The notes under the pieces were generated by a model. That model had not been told where the DNA came from. It worked only from the letters and a program-made list of their open reading frames with translations, and did no database searches. Positions 1-8,499 of a stretch of DNA of 48,803 nt are shown here, in pieces (position 1 is the first letter of the stretch; each line of letters starts with the position of its first letter). The stretch spans positions 1 through 48,803 of the forward strand of contig DAOTWZ010000038.1 of NCBI GenBank assembly GCA_034435615.1. Reading direction: 5' to 3'. Both the position numbers and the translations under genes were made by a program. This DNA comes from H17-190 sp034435615 (GTDB taxonomy: Bacteria; Chloroflexota; Dehalococcoidia; SM23-28-2; HRBIN24).

Positions 1-663
1 TGGGCGCTGGACCAGGCGGCGGCCAGCGGCGTGGGCATCGAGTACGTGCACGTGTGGGCCTACCCGGCGCGGGCGGACGGGGTGGTGACGGGGCCCCCCC
101 AGTTCGTGGAGGCCGCTCAGATGGGGAGCTCGCGGCCTGACGTGGGAGCGGTCTACGGCTCTCAGTTCAACAACGCTGGCTTCAACCTGAACGGCGGCAC
201 TGTGTCCGAAGCCGGTTACTGGCTGCTCATCGTCTATGCCAGGAGCGCCATCTCCGGCCAGGTGATCGAGCAGCACCGCCTGGTGCAGGTGCCGTCGATG
301 GCCATGTACGTGGATGTGCCAGCCCCGGGGGCGCAGGTGGGCCGGCCCTTCACCGTGGCAGGTTGGGCGCTGGACCAGGCGGCGGCCAGCGGCGTGGGCA
401 TCGAGTACGTGCACGTGTGGGCCTACCCGGTGCGGGCGGACGGGGTGGTGACGGGGCCGCCCCAGTTCGTGGGGGCCGCTCAGCTCGGGGGATCGCGGCC
501 TGACGTAGGAGCGGTCTATGGTTCTCAGTTCAACAGCGCTGGCTTCAACCTGAGCGGCGGCAATGTGCCCGGCACGGGCTACTGGCTGCTCATCGTCTAC
601 GCCAGGAGCGCCATCTCCGGCCAGATAATGGAGCAGCACCGCCTGGTGCAGGTGACATCCTGA
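1..663 (+). CDS. Secreted protein with tandem Ig-like modules (5' end missing)
   Basis: The frame is open from base 1, so the gene begins upstream of the window; the visible C-terminal 220 residues end at TGA 661-663. They form one full 121-residue module and most of a second. Each has a GWALD start, an IEYVHVWAYP strand, the phrase SRPDVGAVYGSQF, and a YWLLIVYARS strand. This repeat type is familiar from the C termini of secreted bacterial proteins, where it is annotated as Ig-like and its function is usually unstated. The final residues (HRLVQVTS) complete the last beta strand, so the C terminus looks natural. With the adjoining glycan genes it could be a surface or exported protein; signal peptide and catalytic domain, if any, are outside the window. 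The fold assignment is by recognition only. Confidence 0.75.
   Translation, partial: WALDQAAASGVGIEYVHVWAYPARADGVVTGPPQFVEAAQMGSSRPDVGAVYGSQFNNAGFNLNGGTVSEAGYWLLIVYARSAISGQVIEQHRLVQVPSMAMYVDVPAPGAQVGRPFTVAGWALDQAAASGVGIEYVHVWAYPVRADGVVTGPPQFVGAAQLGGSRPDVGAVYGSQFNSAGFNLSGGNVPGTGYWLLIVYARSAISGQIMEQHRLVQVTS
1..663 (+). repeat. Two tandem copies of a 363-bp in-frame coding repeat
   Basis: The sequence from base 1 and the sequence from base 364 both begin TGGGCGCTGGACCAGGCGGC and run in register to the stop codon, differing at scattered positions only. The period is 363 bp (121 codons). Copy 1 is 1-363 and copy 2 is 364-663, lacking the inter-module linker. High nucleotide identity, not only protein identity, points to recent duplication or gene conversion. 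More copies may lie upstream. Confidence 0.9.
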
Positions 664-696
664 CCTGAAAGGCCCCGGCCCAGGGGTCGAGCGTTG

Positions 697-734
697 GCGG
701 GGCAGGGCGACCGAGGAGGGTTGCTCTGCCCCGC
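697..734 (+). terminator. Strong hairpin terminator after the Ig-repeat gene
   Basis: Bases 697-712 can pair with 719-734: a 9-bp perfect outer stem (GCGGGGCAG with CTGCCCCGC) extended inward by seven pairs including two G-U wobbles, leaving a GAGGAG loop. It lies 34 bases after the stop codon and is followed by TCTACTGTTATCC, a weak T tract. It probably ends transcription of the upstream gene before the flippase-like gene. Confidence 0.65.
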
Positions 735-776
735 TCTACTGTTATCCTGAGTGTGTCCAGTGCTGGAGGATGCACG

Positions 777-1799
777 TTGGCGGGACGTCCGTGGCGGTTG
801 CAGTCGGCCCTCGTCGGCATAGCGGTAAGCGTACTCTTCCTCGTTCTTCTCTTCCTGAACATCGACCTGGTCCAGATGCGACAGTCCCTGGCCGCCGCCA
901 ACTATGCTCTGGCCCTCTCGGCTATGGGGCTCTTTGCTCTGAGCGTGGGGTTCCAGGCCCTGCGCTGGCGCCTGCTCCTGAGACGAGTGGCGAATGTGTC
1001 GGCCCTCAGCCTCTATCGCATCGTCTTCGTGGGGCACATGGCCAACGGGCTGCTACCTCTCCGTTCCGGGGAGCTGGTGCGGGCCTTCCTGCTGGGCCGT
1101 AGCGCTGGCGTTAGTGGCATGGCCACGCTGGGGACGGTGGCCGTGGAACGGGTTCTGGACGTCCTGGTCCTCTTCCTTCTCCTCCTCGTCTCCCTGGCCA
1201 TGAACGAGGTGCGAGGCGGCTGGCTGTGGGGGCTGGCGCTGACGAGCGGGCCAGCCCTGGCTGCCATCCTCTTCCTGTTGATAACGGCCCTCCTCTGGCA
1301 GCCCCAGACCATGCGTCTCTTCGGTCTGCTGTCTAGGCTGGCCCCTTCTCCCTGGCGTCCCGTCCTCCTGGGCTGGGCGGAGGCCTTCCTGGCCGGCATC
1401 CGGGCCACGGGCAGCCCCCTGGGCCTGGCAGGAGCGCTCCTGTGCTCACTGGCCTTCTGGTTGGCAGTGGCCGGCATCTACCAGCTCGTGGGCCGGGGGT
1501 TCGCCCTGGATGAGGGGTTCGGTGCCTATCTCCTGGCCACCGCCGTATCCAACCTGGGGCTGTCCCTGCCCTCTTCCCAGGGTGGGCTGGGGCCCTACGA
1601 GTTCCTGATCAGGGAGTCGCTGGTGGCGGCAGGAGCGCCTTCAGCAGCGGCCACCGCTTACGCCATCGGCCTGCGGGTGGTCTTCTTCGTGCCCGCCGTG
1701 GCGCTGGGGACGCTCTTCCTCTGGTGGGCCAACGTCCCCCTGCGAGAGGTGCTGGCCGCCCTGCGCCGGCGCCGCGAGACAGAGGCGCCGGCGCGCTGA
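777..1799 (+). CDS. Lysylphosphatidylglycerol synthase TM-domain (flippase-like) membrane protein
   Basis: This polytopic integral membrane protein of about 340 residues resembles the UPF0104 / LPG_synthase_TM family. Family marks are a first hydrophobic helix, the block ALRWRLLLR, the sequence GHMANGLLPLRSGELVRAFLLGR, and late PSSQGGLGPYEFL. Stand-alone members lack the soluble lysyl-transferase domain and often sit in glycan or lipid-linked oligosaccharide loci, where a lipid flippase-type role has been suggested but not generally proven. Two starts are possible: GTG at 753 with no clear ribosome site, or TTG at 777 with GGAGG at 765-769 spaced 7 bases. The second is preferred. It converges on the minus-strand rml operon. 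Substrate is unknown. Confidence 0.8.
   Translation: MAGRPWRLQSALVGIAVSVLFLVLLFLNIDLVQMRQSLAAANYALALSAMGLFALSVGFQALRWRLLLRRVANVSALSLYRIVFVGHMANGLLPLRSGELVRAFLLGRSAGVSGMATLGTVAVERVLDVLVLFLLLLVSLAMNEVRGGWLWGLALTSGPALAAILFLLITALLWQPQTMRLFGLLSRLAPSPWRPVLLGWAEAFLAGIRATGSPLGLAGALLCSLAFWLAVAGIYQLVGRGFALDEGFGAYLLATAVSNLGLSLPSSQGGLGPYEFLIRESLVAAGAPSAAATAYAIGLRVVFFVPAVALGTLFLWWANVPLREVLAALRRRRETEAPAR
1763..1794. terminator. Perfect 11-bp inverted repeat at a convergent gene end
   Basis: GCGCCGGCGCC (1763-1773) and GGCGCCGGCGC (1784-1794) are exact reverse complements separated by 10 bases. The hairpin lies in the last codons of the flippase-like gene, 44 bases beyond the end of rmlB on the opposite strand. 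It could act as a bidirectional transcription brake, though there is no T tract on either strand. Confidence 0.4.
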
Positions 1800-1837
1800 C
1801 CTAACGGACAGTCACCTCTACCCGCCCCGGGCGACCC

Positions 1838-2890
1838 TCACCCATGGCGCTGGCCCCAGGCGCGCCGGTAGACGGAGTCGTAGTACTCCTGGAAGGCGCC
1901 ACGGGTGACTTCCTCCAGCCAACGCCGGTGCTCCAGGTACCAGCGCACCGTCCGGCGCATCCCCTCCTGGAAGTCGATACGGGGGTGCCAGCCCAACTCC
2001 TCCCGCACCCGCTCCGCCCGCACGGCGTAGCGACGGTCGTGGCCGGGGCGGTCGGCCACGGAGCGGACGCGGCCCAGCAGCTCGTCCAGGGGCCGGCCCG
2101 TCTCCTCTGCCACCAGCCGGCAGAGGGTGTGGACCACCTCCAGATTGGGGCACTGCTGGTAGGCGCTGACGTTGTATATCTCACCCGTGGCGCCCCGCTG
2201 GAGAACGGCCAGGACGGCCCGCACGTTGTCCTCCACGTAGAGCCAGTCCCGAACCTGAAGGCCGTCCCCATAGACGGGAAGCTCCTCGCCCAGGAGGGCG
2301 TTGCGCAGCATGAGAGGGATGAGCTTCTCCGGGAACTGGTAGGGGCCGTAGTTGTTGGCGCTGCGGACGATGACCACGGGGGTGCCGTAGGTGCGCCAGT
2401 GAGAGAGGCAGAGGAGGTCCGCCGCCGCCTTGCTGGCGGCGTAGGGGCTGCTGGGCCTCAGCGAGTCGTCCTCGCCCGCCGGGGGGAGGCCCTCGCGGTC
2501 CCCGTATACCTCGTCGGTGGAGATGTGGAGGAAGCGCTCCACGCCGTGCCGTCGGACGGCGTCCAGCAGCACCTGGACGCCCAGGACGTTGGTGCGAAGG
2601 AAGGGCGTGGCGTCCAGGATGCTGCGGTCCACGTGGGACTCGGCGGCGAAGTTGACCACCGCCCAGGGCCTCTCCTCTGCGAGGATGGCGTCCACGGCAT
2701 CGGCGTCAGCGATGTCGGCCTGGACGAAGCGGTAGCGGTCACCCTCGGCCACTCCCTCCAGGCGCTCCGGGCTGGCGGCGTAGGTGAGCTTGTCCAGGTT
2801 GACCAGACGCCAGTCCGTCTCAGTCAGCAGGAGGCGGAGGAAGTGGCTGCCTATGAAGCCGCAGCCGCCTGTGACCAGGACGGTCGTCAT
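1838..2890 (-). CDS. rmlB: dTDP-glucose 4,6-dehydratase
   Basis: RmlB converts dTDP-glucose to dTDP-4-keto-6-deoxyglucose in the cytoplasm, the second step of dTDP-L-rhamnose synthesis. The 350-residue length is normal. The NAD-binding motif TGGCGFIGS is at residues 7-15, the catalytic T-D-E triplet at 125-127 (STDEVYGD), and Y150-xxx-K154 follows (YAASK). The C-terminal half has the family's YGPYQFPEKLIPLM and DGLQVRDWLYVEDN. Its ATG overlaps the rmlC stop by four bases (ATGA), so the two are translationally coupled. It is the last gene of a minus-strand operon. rmlD, the final reductase of the pathway, is not in this window. Confidence 0.97.
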   Translation of the reverse strand: MTTVLVTGGCGFIGSHFLRLLLTETDWRLVNLDKLTYAASPERLEGVAEGDRYRFVQADIADADAVDAILAEERPWAVVNFAAESHVDRSILDATPFLRTNVLGVQVLLDAVRRHGVERFLHISTDEVYGDREGLPPAGEDDSLRPSSPYAASKAAADLLCLSHWRTYGTPVVIVRSANNYGPYQFPEKLIPLMLRNALLGEELPVYGDGLQVRDWLYVEDNVRAVLAVLQRGATGEIYNVSAYQQCPNLEVVHTLCRLVAEETGRPLDELLGRVRSVADRPGHDRRYAVRAERVREELGWHPRIDFQEGMRRTVRWYLEHRRWLEEVTRGAFQEYYDSVYRRAWGQRHG

Positions 2891-3456
2891 GCCGTCCCCT
2901 CCCGGTAGACGAAGTTGTTGTCGGCCAGACGGAGGGGCGGCAGGCTGGCATCCTTGGGTGAGAGGATGGGCTCCTTGACCGGCCAGGGGATGGCCAGGTC
3001 AGGGTCGTTCCAGAGGATGCCGCTGTCCAGGGCGGGGTCGAACTCCGCCGTCACCTTGTAGACGACGTCGGCCTCGTCGCTGAGGACGCAGAAGCCGTGA
3101 GCGAAGCCCGGAGGGACGTAGAGCATGCGGTGGTTCTCCTGGGAGAGGACCACGCTCACCCAGCGGCCGTAGGTGGGGGAGCCGCGGCGGATGTCCACCG
3201 CCACATCGAAGATCTCGCCGCGGACGACGCCCACCAGCTTGCCCTGGGGCCGGGGCTCCTTCTGGTAGTGGAGCCCCCGCAGGACGCCCCGCACCGAGTG
3301 AGAGTAGTTGTCCTGGACGAAGGTCTCAGGGATGCCGTTGGCCACGAACTCGGAGCGCTTGTAGGCCTCCATGAAGAAGCCCCGGGCGTCCTCGAAGGCC
3401 ACCGCCTCTACGAGGACCAGCTCCGGGATCTCCAGCCTCTGGAAGCGGAACGGCAT
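2887..3456 (-). CDS. rmlC: dTDP-4-dehydrorhamnose 3,5-epimerase
   Basis: RmlC epimerises C3 and C5 of dTDP-4-keto-6-deoxyglucose. The 189-residue cupin-type protein matches the family length. Visible marks are the R-x-F-x-E segment near the start (ARGFFMEAYKRSEF), catalytic His63 in RGLHYQ, the DVAVDIRRGSPTYGRW block and PPGFAHGFCVLSD, with Tyr133 of DVVYKVT in the position of the catalytic tyrosine. It starts six bases after the rmlA stop and overlaps rmlB by four bases, so the three are one transcription unit. No strong ribosome site precedes the ATG, which fits translational coupling to rmlA. Confidence 0.96.
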   Translation of the reverse strand: MPFRFQRLEIPELVLVEAVAFEDARGFFMEAYKRSEFVANGIPETFVQDNYSHSVRGVLRGLHYQKEPRPQGKLVGVVRGEIFDVAVDIRRGSPTYGRWVSVVLSQENHRMLYVPPGFAHGFCVLSDEADVVYKVTAEFDPALDSGILWNDPDLAIPWPVKEPILSPKDASLPPLRLADNNFVYREGTA

Positions 3457-3462
3457 GGCGAC

Positions 3463-4527
3463 TCAGAGGAGGACCTCGGCGTCGTCGCTGAGCATGAGAC
3501 GAAGCGCCTGGTGGTTGAAATGAGAGCGCCCTACCAGGGCGTTGCGGCCCAGGATGCTGTCCTCCAGCCTCTCCACGCCGATGACCCGCGCCCCTTCCAG
3601 CAGCACCGAGTGCTCCAGGGACGCCTTCTCTATGCGACAGCCAGCGCCGATGCTGGTGTAGGGGCCGATGAAGGCGTCCTCGATGACGGCGCCCCTGCCC
3701 ACCACGGCGGGGCCACGAATGGTGCTGTTCCTGACCCGAGACCCCTCCTCCAGGGTGACGCGGCCTATTATGCGGCTACGGCTGTCCACCTCGCCCCGGA
3801 TGTCGCGCTTCGCCCACTGGTCCAGCACCACCTGGTTGGCCTCCAGGAGGTCGTCCTTCTTGCCGGTGTCCAGCCACCAACCCTCCAGAGTGAAACTCTG
3901 GACGGCGTGCCCCCGCTCCAGCAGCCACTGAATGGCGTCCGTGATCTCCAGCTCCCCCCGCCAGGAGGGCCGTATGGAGTCCACGGCCCGGTGGATGGCG
4001 GGCGAGAAGATATAGACCCCCACCAGGGCCAGGTTGGAGGGTGGCTCCGGAGGCTTTTCCACTAGGCGGACAACGCGTCCCTGGGGGTCCACCTCTGCCA
4101 CGCCGAACATGCGCGGGTCCGGCACCTCCTTCAGGAGGATGAAGGCATCGGCGTTGCTGGACTGGAAGGCCCGCTTGAACTCCCGTATCCCCTGGCCGAT
4201 GAGGTTGTCCCCCAGATACATAACGAAGGGGTCGTCCTGGAGGAAGTCCCGCGCCACCTTGACAGCGTGGGCCAGGCCCAGGGGCTCCTCCTGCAAGATG
4301 AAGGAGAAGCGCATGCTCCAGGGGCGGCTGAGGAGGGCCTCCCGCACCTGGTCGCCTGTCTCCGGCGAGACGACGACGCCCACGTCATCCAGACCGGCCT
4401 CCTCCAGGTGCTGCATCACGTAATGGAGGATGGGCCGGTTGGCCACGGGGACGAGCTGTTTGGCCATGGTATAGGTGAGCGGGCGGAGCCGTGTCCCCTT
4501 ACCGCCTGCCAGCACCAGGGCCTTCAT
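3463..4527 (-). CDS. rmlA: Glucose-1-phosphate thymidylyltransferase, long form
   Basis: RmlA joins glucose-1-phosphate and dTTP to make dTDP-glucose. The start at 4527 is chosen because MKALVLAGGKGTRLRPLT is the canonical N terminus and GAGGAG lies eight bases upstream; an open frame running back to 4608 has no homologous sequence. Residues 1-240 are the nucleotidyltransferase fold (GGKGTRLRPLT at 8-18, K23, YLGDN). Residues about 250-354 form hexapeptide left-handed beta-helix repeats (RVRNSTIRGPAVVGRGAV). This 354-residue form with a C-terminal helix is the archaeal and actinobacterial type rather than the 290-residue RmlA of enterobacteria. It is the first of the three contiguous rml genes. 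Confidence 0.94.
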   Translation of the reverse strand: MKALVLAGGKGTRLRPLTYTMAKQLVPVANRPILHYVMQHLEEAGLDDVGVVVSPETGDQVREALLSRPWSMRFSFILQEEPLGLAHAVKVARDFLQDDPFVMYLGDNLIGQGIREFKRAFQSSNADAFILLKEVPDPRMFGVAEVDPQGRVVRLVEKPPEPPSNLALVGVYIFSPAIHRAVDSIRPSWRGELEITDAIQWLLERGHAVQSFTLEGWWLDTGKKDDLLEANQVVLDQWAKRDIRGEVDSRSRIIGRVTLEEGSRVRNSTIRGPAVVGRGAVIEDAFIGPYTSIGAGCRIEKASLEHSVLLEGARVIGVERLEDSILGRNALVGRSHFNHQALRLMLSDDAEVLL

Positions 4528-4711
4528 CGTCTTCGCTCCTCGTCTACTTTGGGGCCGGGGCCCGGGCGTGCTCCCGCCCAGCCTCTGTCCCGTTCCCTTA
4601 ACCAGCAACGAATATAGCGGTCACGCGGATACGGTCGCCAGGCTCCGGACATGGGAAGGGACCTGCCGGCATCCCAGCTCCCCAGCATCCCCTTCTCTGG
4701 CCGCGGAGCCC

Positions 4712-5415
4712 CTACGTGGGACCCGACTCCTCGCCAGGCCTGACCGCTACCACGAACATCTGCTTGCCCAACAGGAGGTGCAGGACTGGCAGACGCAGGT
4801 AGAGCCACACCAGGGGCGGCCACTTGGGGAGGCGGCTCTTGAAGGTATAAGGGAGGAAGCGGGGACGGACCTCTTCTACGACGAAGCCGCTGATCCGCAG
4901 TGCCTCCGACAGACTGAGATGGCTCAGGGGCAGGTAGTGGTCGAAGTAGTCCCAGAACTCCTTCAACGTATAGCGAATGTTGGGCTGCAGGACCAGCAGC
5001 TTCCCCCTGGGCGCAGCACGCGGTAGAACTCGGCCAGGGTGCGGAGGAGCTCCTCTCTGGAGGGTAGATGCTCCAAGAGATTGCTGGCGAAAACCACGTC
5101 TATGCTCTCCGCGGCAAAGCAGGAGAGGTCGTTCGCTGGCCTCACGAAGACCTCCACGCCGGGGCCAGCGAAGGCACGCGTCTCCTGGCTGATGTCGACG
5201 GCATATTTGCGCTGGCAGACGATATTGTTGATGAACTCGCAGTAGCCGGCCCCGATGTCCAGCACTGTGTCGGTGGGCCGCACGTACCTCTGAAAGAAGG
5301 AACGACACAGCACCCGCCAGACGGTGGCCTTCTGGGACCGCTCGCGCTCCCCGAAGCGCTTCTCGTACAGCTCGCGAGCGATGGACGACCTATCGCATTC
5401 CTTGCCCCCGGTCAT
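4712..5415 (-). CDS. Class I SAM-dependent methyltransferase, apparently frameshifted
   Basis: The N-terminal part (5415 down to about 5005) carries the SAM motif DTVLDIGAGYCEFINN, then ASNLLEHLPSREELL and FYRVLRPGG. The C-terminal part in another frame continues KLLVLQPNIRYTLKEFWDYF and DHYLPLSHLSLSEAL through to 4712. Adding one base to the five-base C run at 5003-5007 (G run on the coding strand) rejoins them as LRPGGKLLVLQPN, the expected family sequence. As written, the first frame stops at 4963. The start overlaps the upstream epimerase by 26 bases. Family members of this type methylate small molecules or sugars; in this operon a nucleotide sugar or glycan is likely. Whether the break is real or a sequencing error cannot be told here. 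Confidence 0.8.
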
Positions 5416-6376
5416 GGCCTCCCTTGGCCAGCACCTCCGCCCTGTACCACTCGATGACCCGTCTGAGCCCCTCGTCCAGGCCCACCCTGGGCTGCCAGCC
5501 CAGGAGCCTCCTGGCCTTGCTCACGTCCGGTATCCGTCGCTGGATATCGTGTGCCAGGGGCTCTAGGTGGGCCAAGCGGAACGGCTCCCGACGGTCGCAC
5601 AGCTCCCACAGCTTGCGGGCCAGGGTGGCGATGGGCGTGGGGGTGTCGTCGCCGATATTGAAGTCCTCGTTCTCCCCACGGGGGTCGAGGCCGGCGGTGA
5701 CGATGCCGTCCGCTACATCGGTCACGTAGGTAAAGCAGCGCACCTGCTCCCCGGAGCCGAAGATGGGGAGCGGGTAGTCGCCGCGCAGAATTTTCTTGAT
5801 CAGGTCGGGTATCACATGGGCGAGGCCGGGCTCGTCCTCCGGGTACTCGCCGGGGCCGTAGGCGTTGAAGGGGCGACAGATGGTGTAAGGGAGACCGTAC
5901 TGCTCGTGGAAGGCGCGGCAGTAATACTCGCCCACCAGTTTGGAGAAGCCATAGTGGGTGACGGGAGGGGGGCACTGAAAGACGGCCTCCTCCGGTGTCG
6001 GAAAGACGGTGGCTCGCTCGAAGACCATGGACGAGGAGACGTAGACGATCTTGACACGGTGTCGCACGGCAGCCCGGAAGACGCTGGACAGCATCTGGTT
6101 GTTCTCGTCCAGGATAGTAGCCGGGTACTGGTGGAAGTACTTGATGCCGCCGATCTTGGCCGCCAGGTGGAAGCAGACGTCCACTCCCTCCAGGGCGGCC
6201 AGCGCCTGCTCGGGGTCCCGCAGGTCTGCCTGCAGGAACTCGATGCCAGCATCGGCCTCCAGGTTGCTGTATCCTTTGGACAGGTCGTCCACCACCCTAA
6301 CCCGGTGGCCGTCCTGGAGGAGCCGCCTCACCACGGCGCTCCCGATGAAACCAGCCCCTCCCGTGACTAGGATCAT
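5390..6376 (-). CDS. NAD-dependent epimerase/dehydratase, extended SDR
   Basis: This 328-residue extended short-chain dehydrogenase acts on a nucleotide sugar. The Rossmann motif TGGAGFIGS starts at residue 5, HLAAKIGG follows, the catalytic S-Y-K set is seen as VSSSMVFE and YGFSKLVGEYY, and RPFNAYGPGEYPEDEPG is the substrate loop. The sequence resembles UDP-glucose 4-epimerase and GDP-fucose-synthase-like enzymes, but the substrate cannot be assigned. It is unlikely to replace RmlD because it has the epimerase-like architecture. Its ATG overlaps the stop of the nucleotide-sugar dehydrogenase (ATGA), so both belong to the same operon. Confidence 0.88.
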   Translation of the reverse strand: MILVTGGAGFIGSAVVRRLLQDGHRVRVVDDLSKGYSNLEADAGIEFLQADLRDPEQALAALEGVDVCFHLAAKIGGIKYFHQYPATILDENNQMLSSVFRAAVRHRVKIVYVSSSMVFERATVFPTPEEAVFQCPPPVTHYGFSKLVGEYYCRAFHEQYGLPYTICRPFNAYGPGEYPEDEPGLAHVIPDLIKKILRGDYPLPIFGSGEQVRCFTYVTDVADGIVTAGLDPRGENEDFNIGDDTPTPIATLARKLWELCDRREPFRLAHLEPLAHDIQRRIPDVSKARRLLGWQPRVGLDEGLRRVIEWYRAEVLAKGGHDRGQGMR

Positions 6377-7686
6377 CTGCCGTCCCCCTTGCCGAAGACT
6401 ATGATGTCAAACCCTCTTTCTCGGGCCACCGCCTCGTCCCAGACGCCCCAGCAGTCCACCAGTATGGGCCTGGGGTGGCGGTCCTGGAGAATGTCCAGAA
6501 ACTCCATGCTGCGGTAGGCGGAGTGGTTGGTGGCCAGGACCACCGCGTCGGCGTCCCTCAGGGCGGCAGGCAGGTCTGGGGTCTCGTGATAGGGATCGGT
6601 GACGACGACTTCCGCCCCTTCGGCCCTCAGCAGCTCTGCCAGCCGCACCGCCGGCGACTGGCGCACGTCGTCGATGTCAGCCTTGAAGCCCATCCCCAGC
6701 ACGGCCACCCGAGCGCTCCGCAGTCCCTGCCGGCGCTCCTGGAGCTTGTACTTCAGCCTGCGCACCACATAGGCGGGGATGCTCTCGTTCAGCTTCCAGG
6801 CGGTGAGGATGAAGTCGGGGAAGGTGATGTCCTCTACCAGGAAGTAGCCGTCCTTGGCCAGACAGGGGCCGCCGCAGGGGCCAGGCATGGGAATGCCGCC
6901 ACGTGGGTAGTCCTGATTGCTGATGCGTATGATTTCGTGGGCGTCCTCCCCGTGCACCTCACAGAGGAGGGCGAACTCGTTGGCCAGGGCGAAAGTGACA
7001 TAACGATAGACGTTGGTGAAGAGCTTGGCCAGCTCAGCGCCGGTGGGGCTGGTGATGAATACCTTCTTCTGCGGGTTGAGGGTGCGCAGCACCTCCGCTG
7101 CCACCTGGGAGCTCAGCTCGTCTATGCCGCCCACCACTTCCGGGAGCTGCGGCAGCTCCTGGAGCGCCCTCCCGGCGGCGATGCGCTCCGGGGTGGAGGC
7201 CAGGAGGACGTCCCGCCCCACCTTCAGGTGCAGGGTGCGCTCCAGCCAGGGGGCCACCAGCTTGGTCAGCGTTCCGGGGGCCACCGTGCTGCGCAGCATG
7301 ATGAGCTGGACGGGGCGCAGGACCTCCCCCAGCCCAGCCAGGGCGCTGCGCAGGGCGGAGTAGTCCGGCCGGAACTGGTTGTCCAGGGTGGTGCCAACGG
7401 TGATGAAGACCGCATCGGCCCGCTCCAGGGGAGCGTAGTCAGCCCCCACCTCCAGCCGTCCTGAGACCAACGCCTGTTGCAACGCCTCCTGCCCCCCGTC
7501 CTCCTTGAAGGGCATGACCCCCTCTCCCACGCGGGCCAGGTGCCTCTCGTCCACGTCGACGCCGATGACGTGAATGCCCCTGACGGCGAAGGCCAGGGCC
7601 AGGGGGAGGCCAACGCGCCCCAGGCCTATGACGCCCAAGGTGTAGTCTCCTCGCCTGACCTTCTCCAGCAAGTCCTGCGGACTCAT
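6373..7686 (-). CDS. Nucleotide-sugar dehydrogenase (UDP-glucose/GDP-mannose dehydrogenase family)
   Basis: The enzyme oxidises a nucleotide hexose (or N-acetylhexosamine) to the uronic acid with two NAD+. It has the NAD site VIGLGRVGLPLALAFA (residues 19-34), the central-domain GAELAKLFTNVYRYVTFALANE, catalytic Cys275 in GGPCLAKDG, and the C-terminal UDP-binding domain with GMGFKADIDDVRQSPA. The start at 7686 gives 437 residues, the usual length; the frame runs open to 7989 but that part is antisense to the upstream glycosyltransferase and non-homologous. It overlaps neighbours at both ends by four bases. Substrate is not resolvable between UDP-glucose, UDP-ManNAc and GDP-mannose types. Confidence 0.93.
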   Translation of the reverse strand: MSPQDLLEKVRRGDYTLGVIGLGRVGLPLALAFAVRGIHVIGVDVDERHLARVGEGVMPFKEDGGQEALQQALVSGRLEVGADYAPLERADAVFITVGTTLDNQFRPDYSALRSALAGLGEVLRPVQLIMLRSTVAPGTLTKLVAPWLERTLHLKVGRDVLLASTPERIAAGRALQELPQLPEVVGGIDELSSQVAAEVLRTLNPQKKVFITSPTGAELAKLFTNVYRYVTFALANEFALLCEVHGEDAHEIIRISNQDYPRGGIPMPGPCGGPCLAKDGYFLVEDITFPDFILTAWKLNESIPAYVVRRLKYKLQERRQGLRSARVAVLGMGFKADIDDVRQSPAVRLAELLRAEGAEVVVTDPYHETPDLPAALRDADAVVLATNHSAYRSMEFLDILQDRHPRPILVDCWGVWDEAVARERGFDIIVFGKGDGR

Positions 7687-8489
7687 CTGCGCTCCTCTCG
7701 CCTCTTGTCGTGCCGCCTGGTGGCCGTCGTCAGTAGATAGGCTATCAGCCCTCCCAGGACGAGCGTCATCGCTCTCAACAAGAACGGTCGCGGCCGCCGC
7801 AGGGTCGCGTAGACGGCCCAGCGACCGTAGTTGAGGGCCTCCCGCCCCATGCGGAAATGGGACTGGCCGAGCTTTCGGTTCGTCCAGACGGAGGGTACCT
7901 CGGTCACCTTGAGGCCTCGGACCAGGGCCTTGACCGTAATCTCGGCGGAGATGTCGAAGGAGTCCGCCTCTGTCTCGATCTCTTCCCACACCCGACGCCG
8001 GTAGGCCTTGAAACTGTTGGAGAAATCGTGACAGGGCGCCCCGGTGATGAGATGCAGGAGCCAGGAATAGAGGCGGGAGGTTCGCTGCTTGAAGGTATCG
8101 CCCACGATGCCGCCGCCCGCTATGTAGCGGCTTCCCGCCGCTATGTCCGCTCCCTCCTCTATCTTGGCCAACATGGCGGGGATGGTGGCCAGGTCGTCGG
8201 AGCAGTCGGCCATGACAGGGATGATGACGTCGCCCTCGGCCACCCGGGCTCCCGCCCGCAGGGCGCTGCCGAAACCGCGCTCCTCGGTCCTCGTCAACAC
8301 CCGCACCCCGTAGCGGGCCTCGAGCTCTCGCTGCTCCTGGCGCATCTCTGGCAGCAACTCAGGTCTGGTGACGTCCCATACGATGATAGTCTCGTGAGGG
8401 ATGTCGTGGAGGACGGAACGGAGCTGCTCCAGGACCTCGGTAAGGCGCTCCTCACGGTCCAGGACGGGGACGATGCACGAGACCTTCAT
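7683..8489 (-). CDS. Family 2 glycosyltransferase, dolichol-phosphate mannosyltransferase-like
   Basis: The sequence begins MKVSCIVPVLDREERLTEVL, with GFGSALRAGARVAEGDVII and the metal-site region MADCSDDLATIP, then GSRYIAGGG and the acceptor region FKAYRRRVWEE. This is a GT-A fold enzyme of GT2, close to the DPM1-like group that loads a sugar onto a polyprenyl phosphate. One hydrophobic stretch lies near the C terminus (FLLRAMTLVLGGLIAYLL), so it is probably membrane-attached. ATG 8489 is preferred over an in-frame TTG at 8495. It is the first gene of the minus-strand operon ending with rmlB and lies directly behind the palindrome and -10 element at 8500-8526. Confidence 0.88.
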   Translation of the reverse strand: MKVSCIVPVLDREERLTEVLEQLRSVLHDIPHETIIVWDVTRPELLPEMRQEQRELEARYGVRVLTRTEERGFGSALRAGARVAEGDVIIPVMADCSDDLATIPAMLAKIEEGADIAAGSRYIAGGGIVGDTFKQRTSRLYSWLLHLITGAPCHDFSNSFKAYRRRVWEEIETEADSFDISAEITVKALVRGLKVTEVPSVWTNRKLGQSHFRMGREALNYGRWAVYATLRRPRPFLLRAMTLVLGGLIAYLLTTATRRHDKRREERR

Positions 8490-8499
8490 CCACAAGTAG

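Noticed and set aside
7687..7989. N-terminal extension of the nucleotide-sugar dehydrogenase frame
   Set aside because: The extra 101 residues are antisense-like and overlap the GT2 coding region; ATG 7686 gives the family-typical N terminus and an ATGA overlap.
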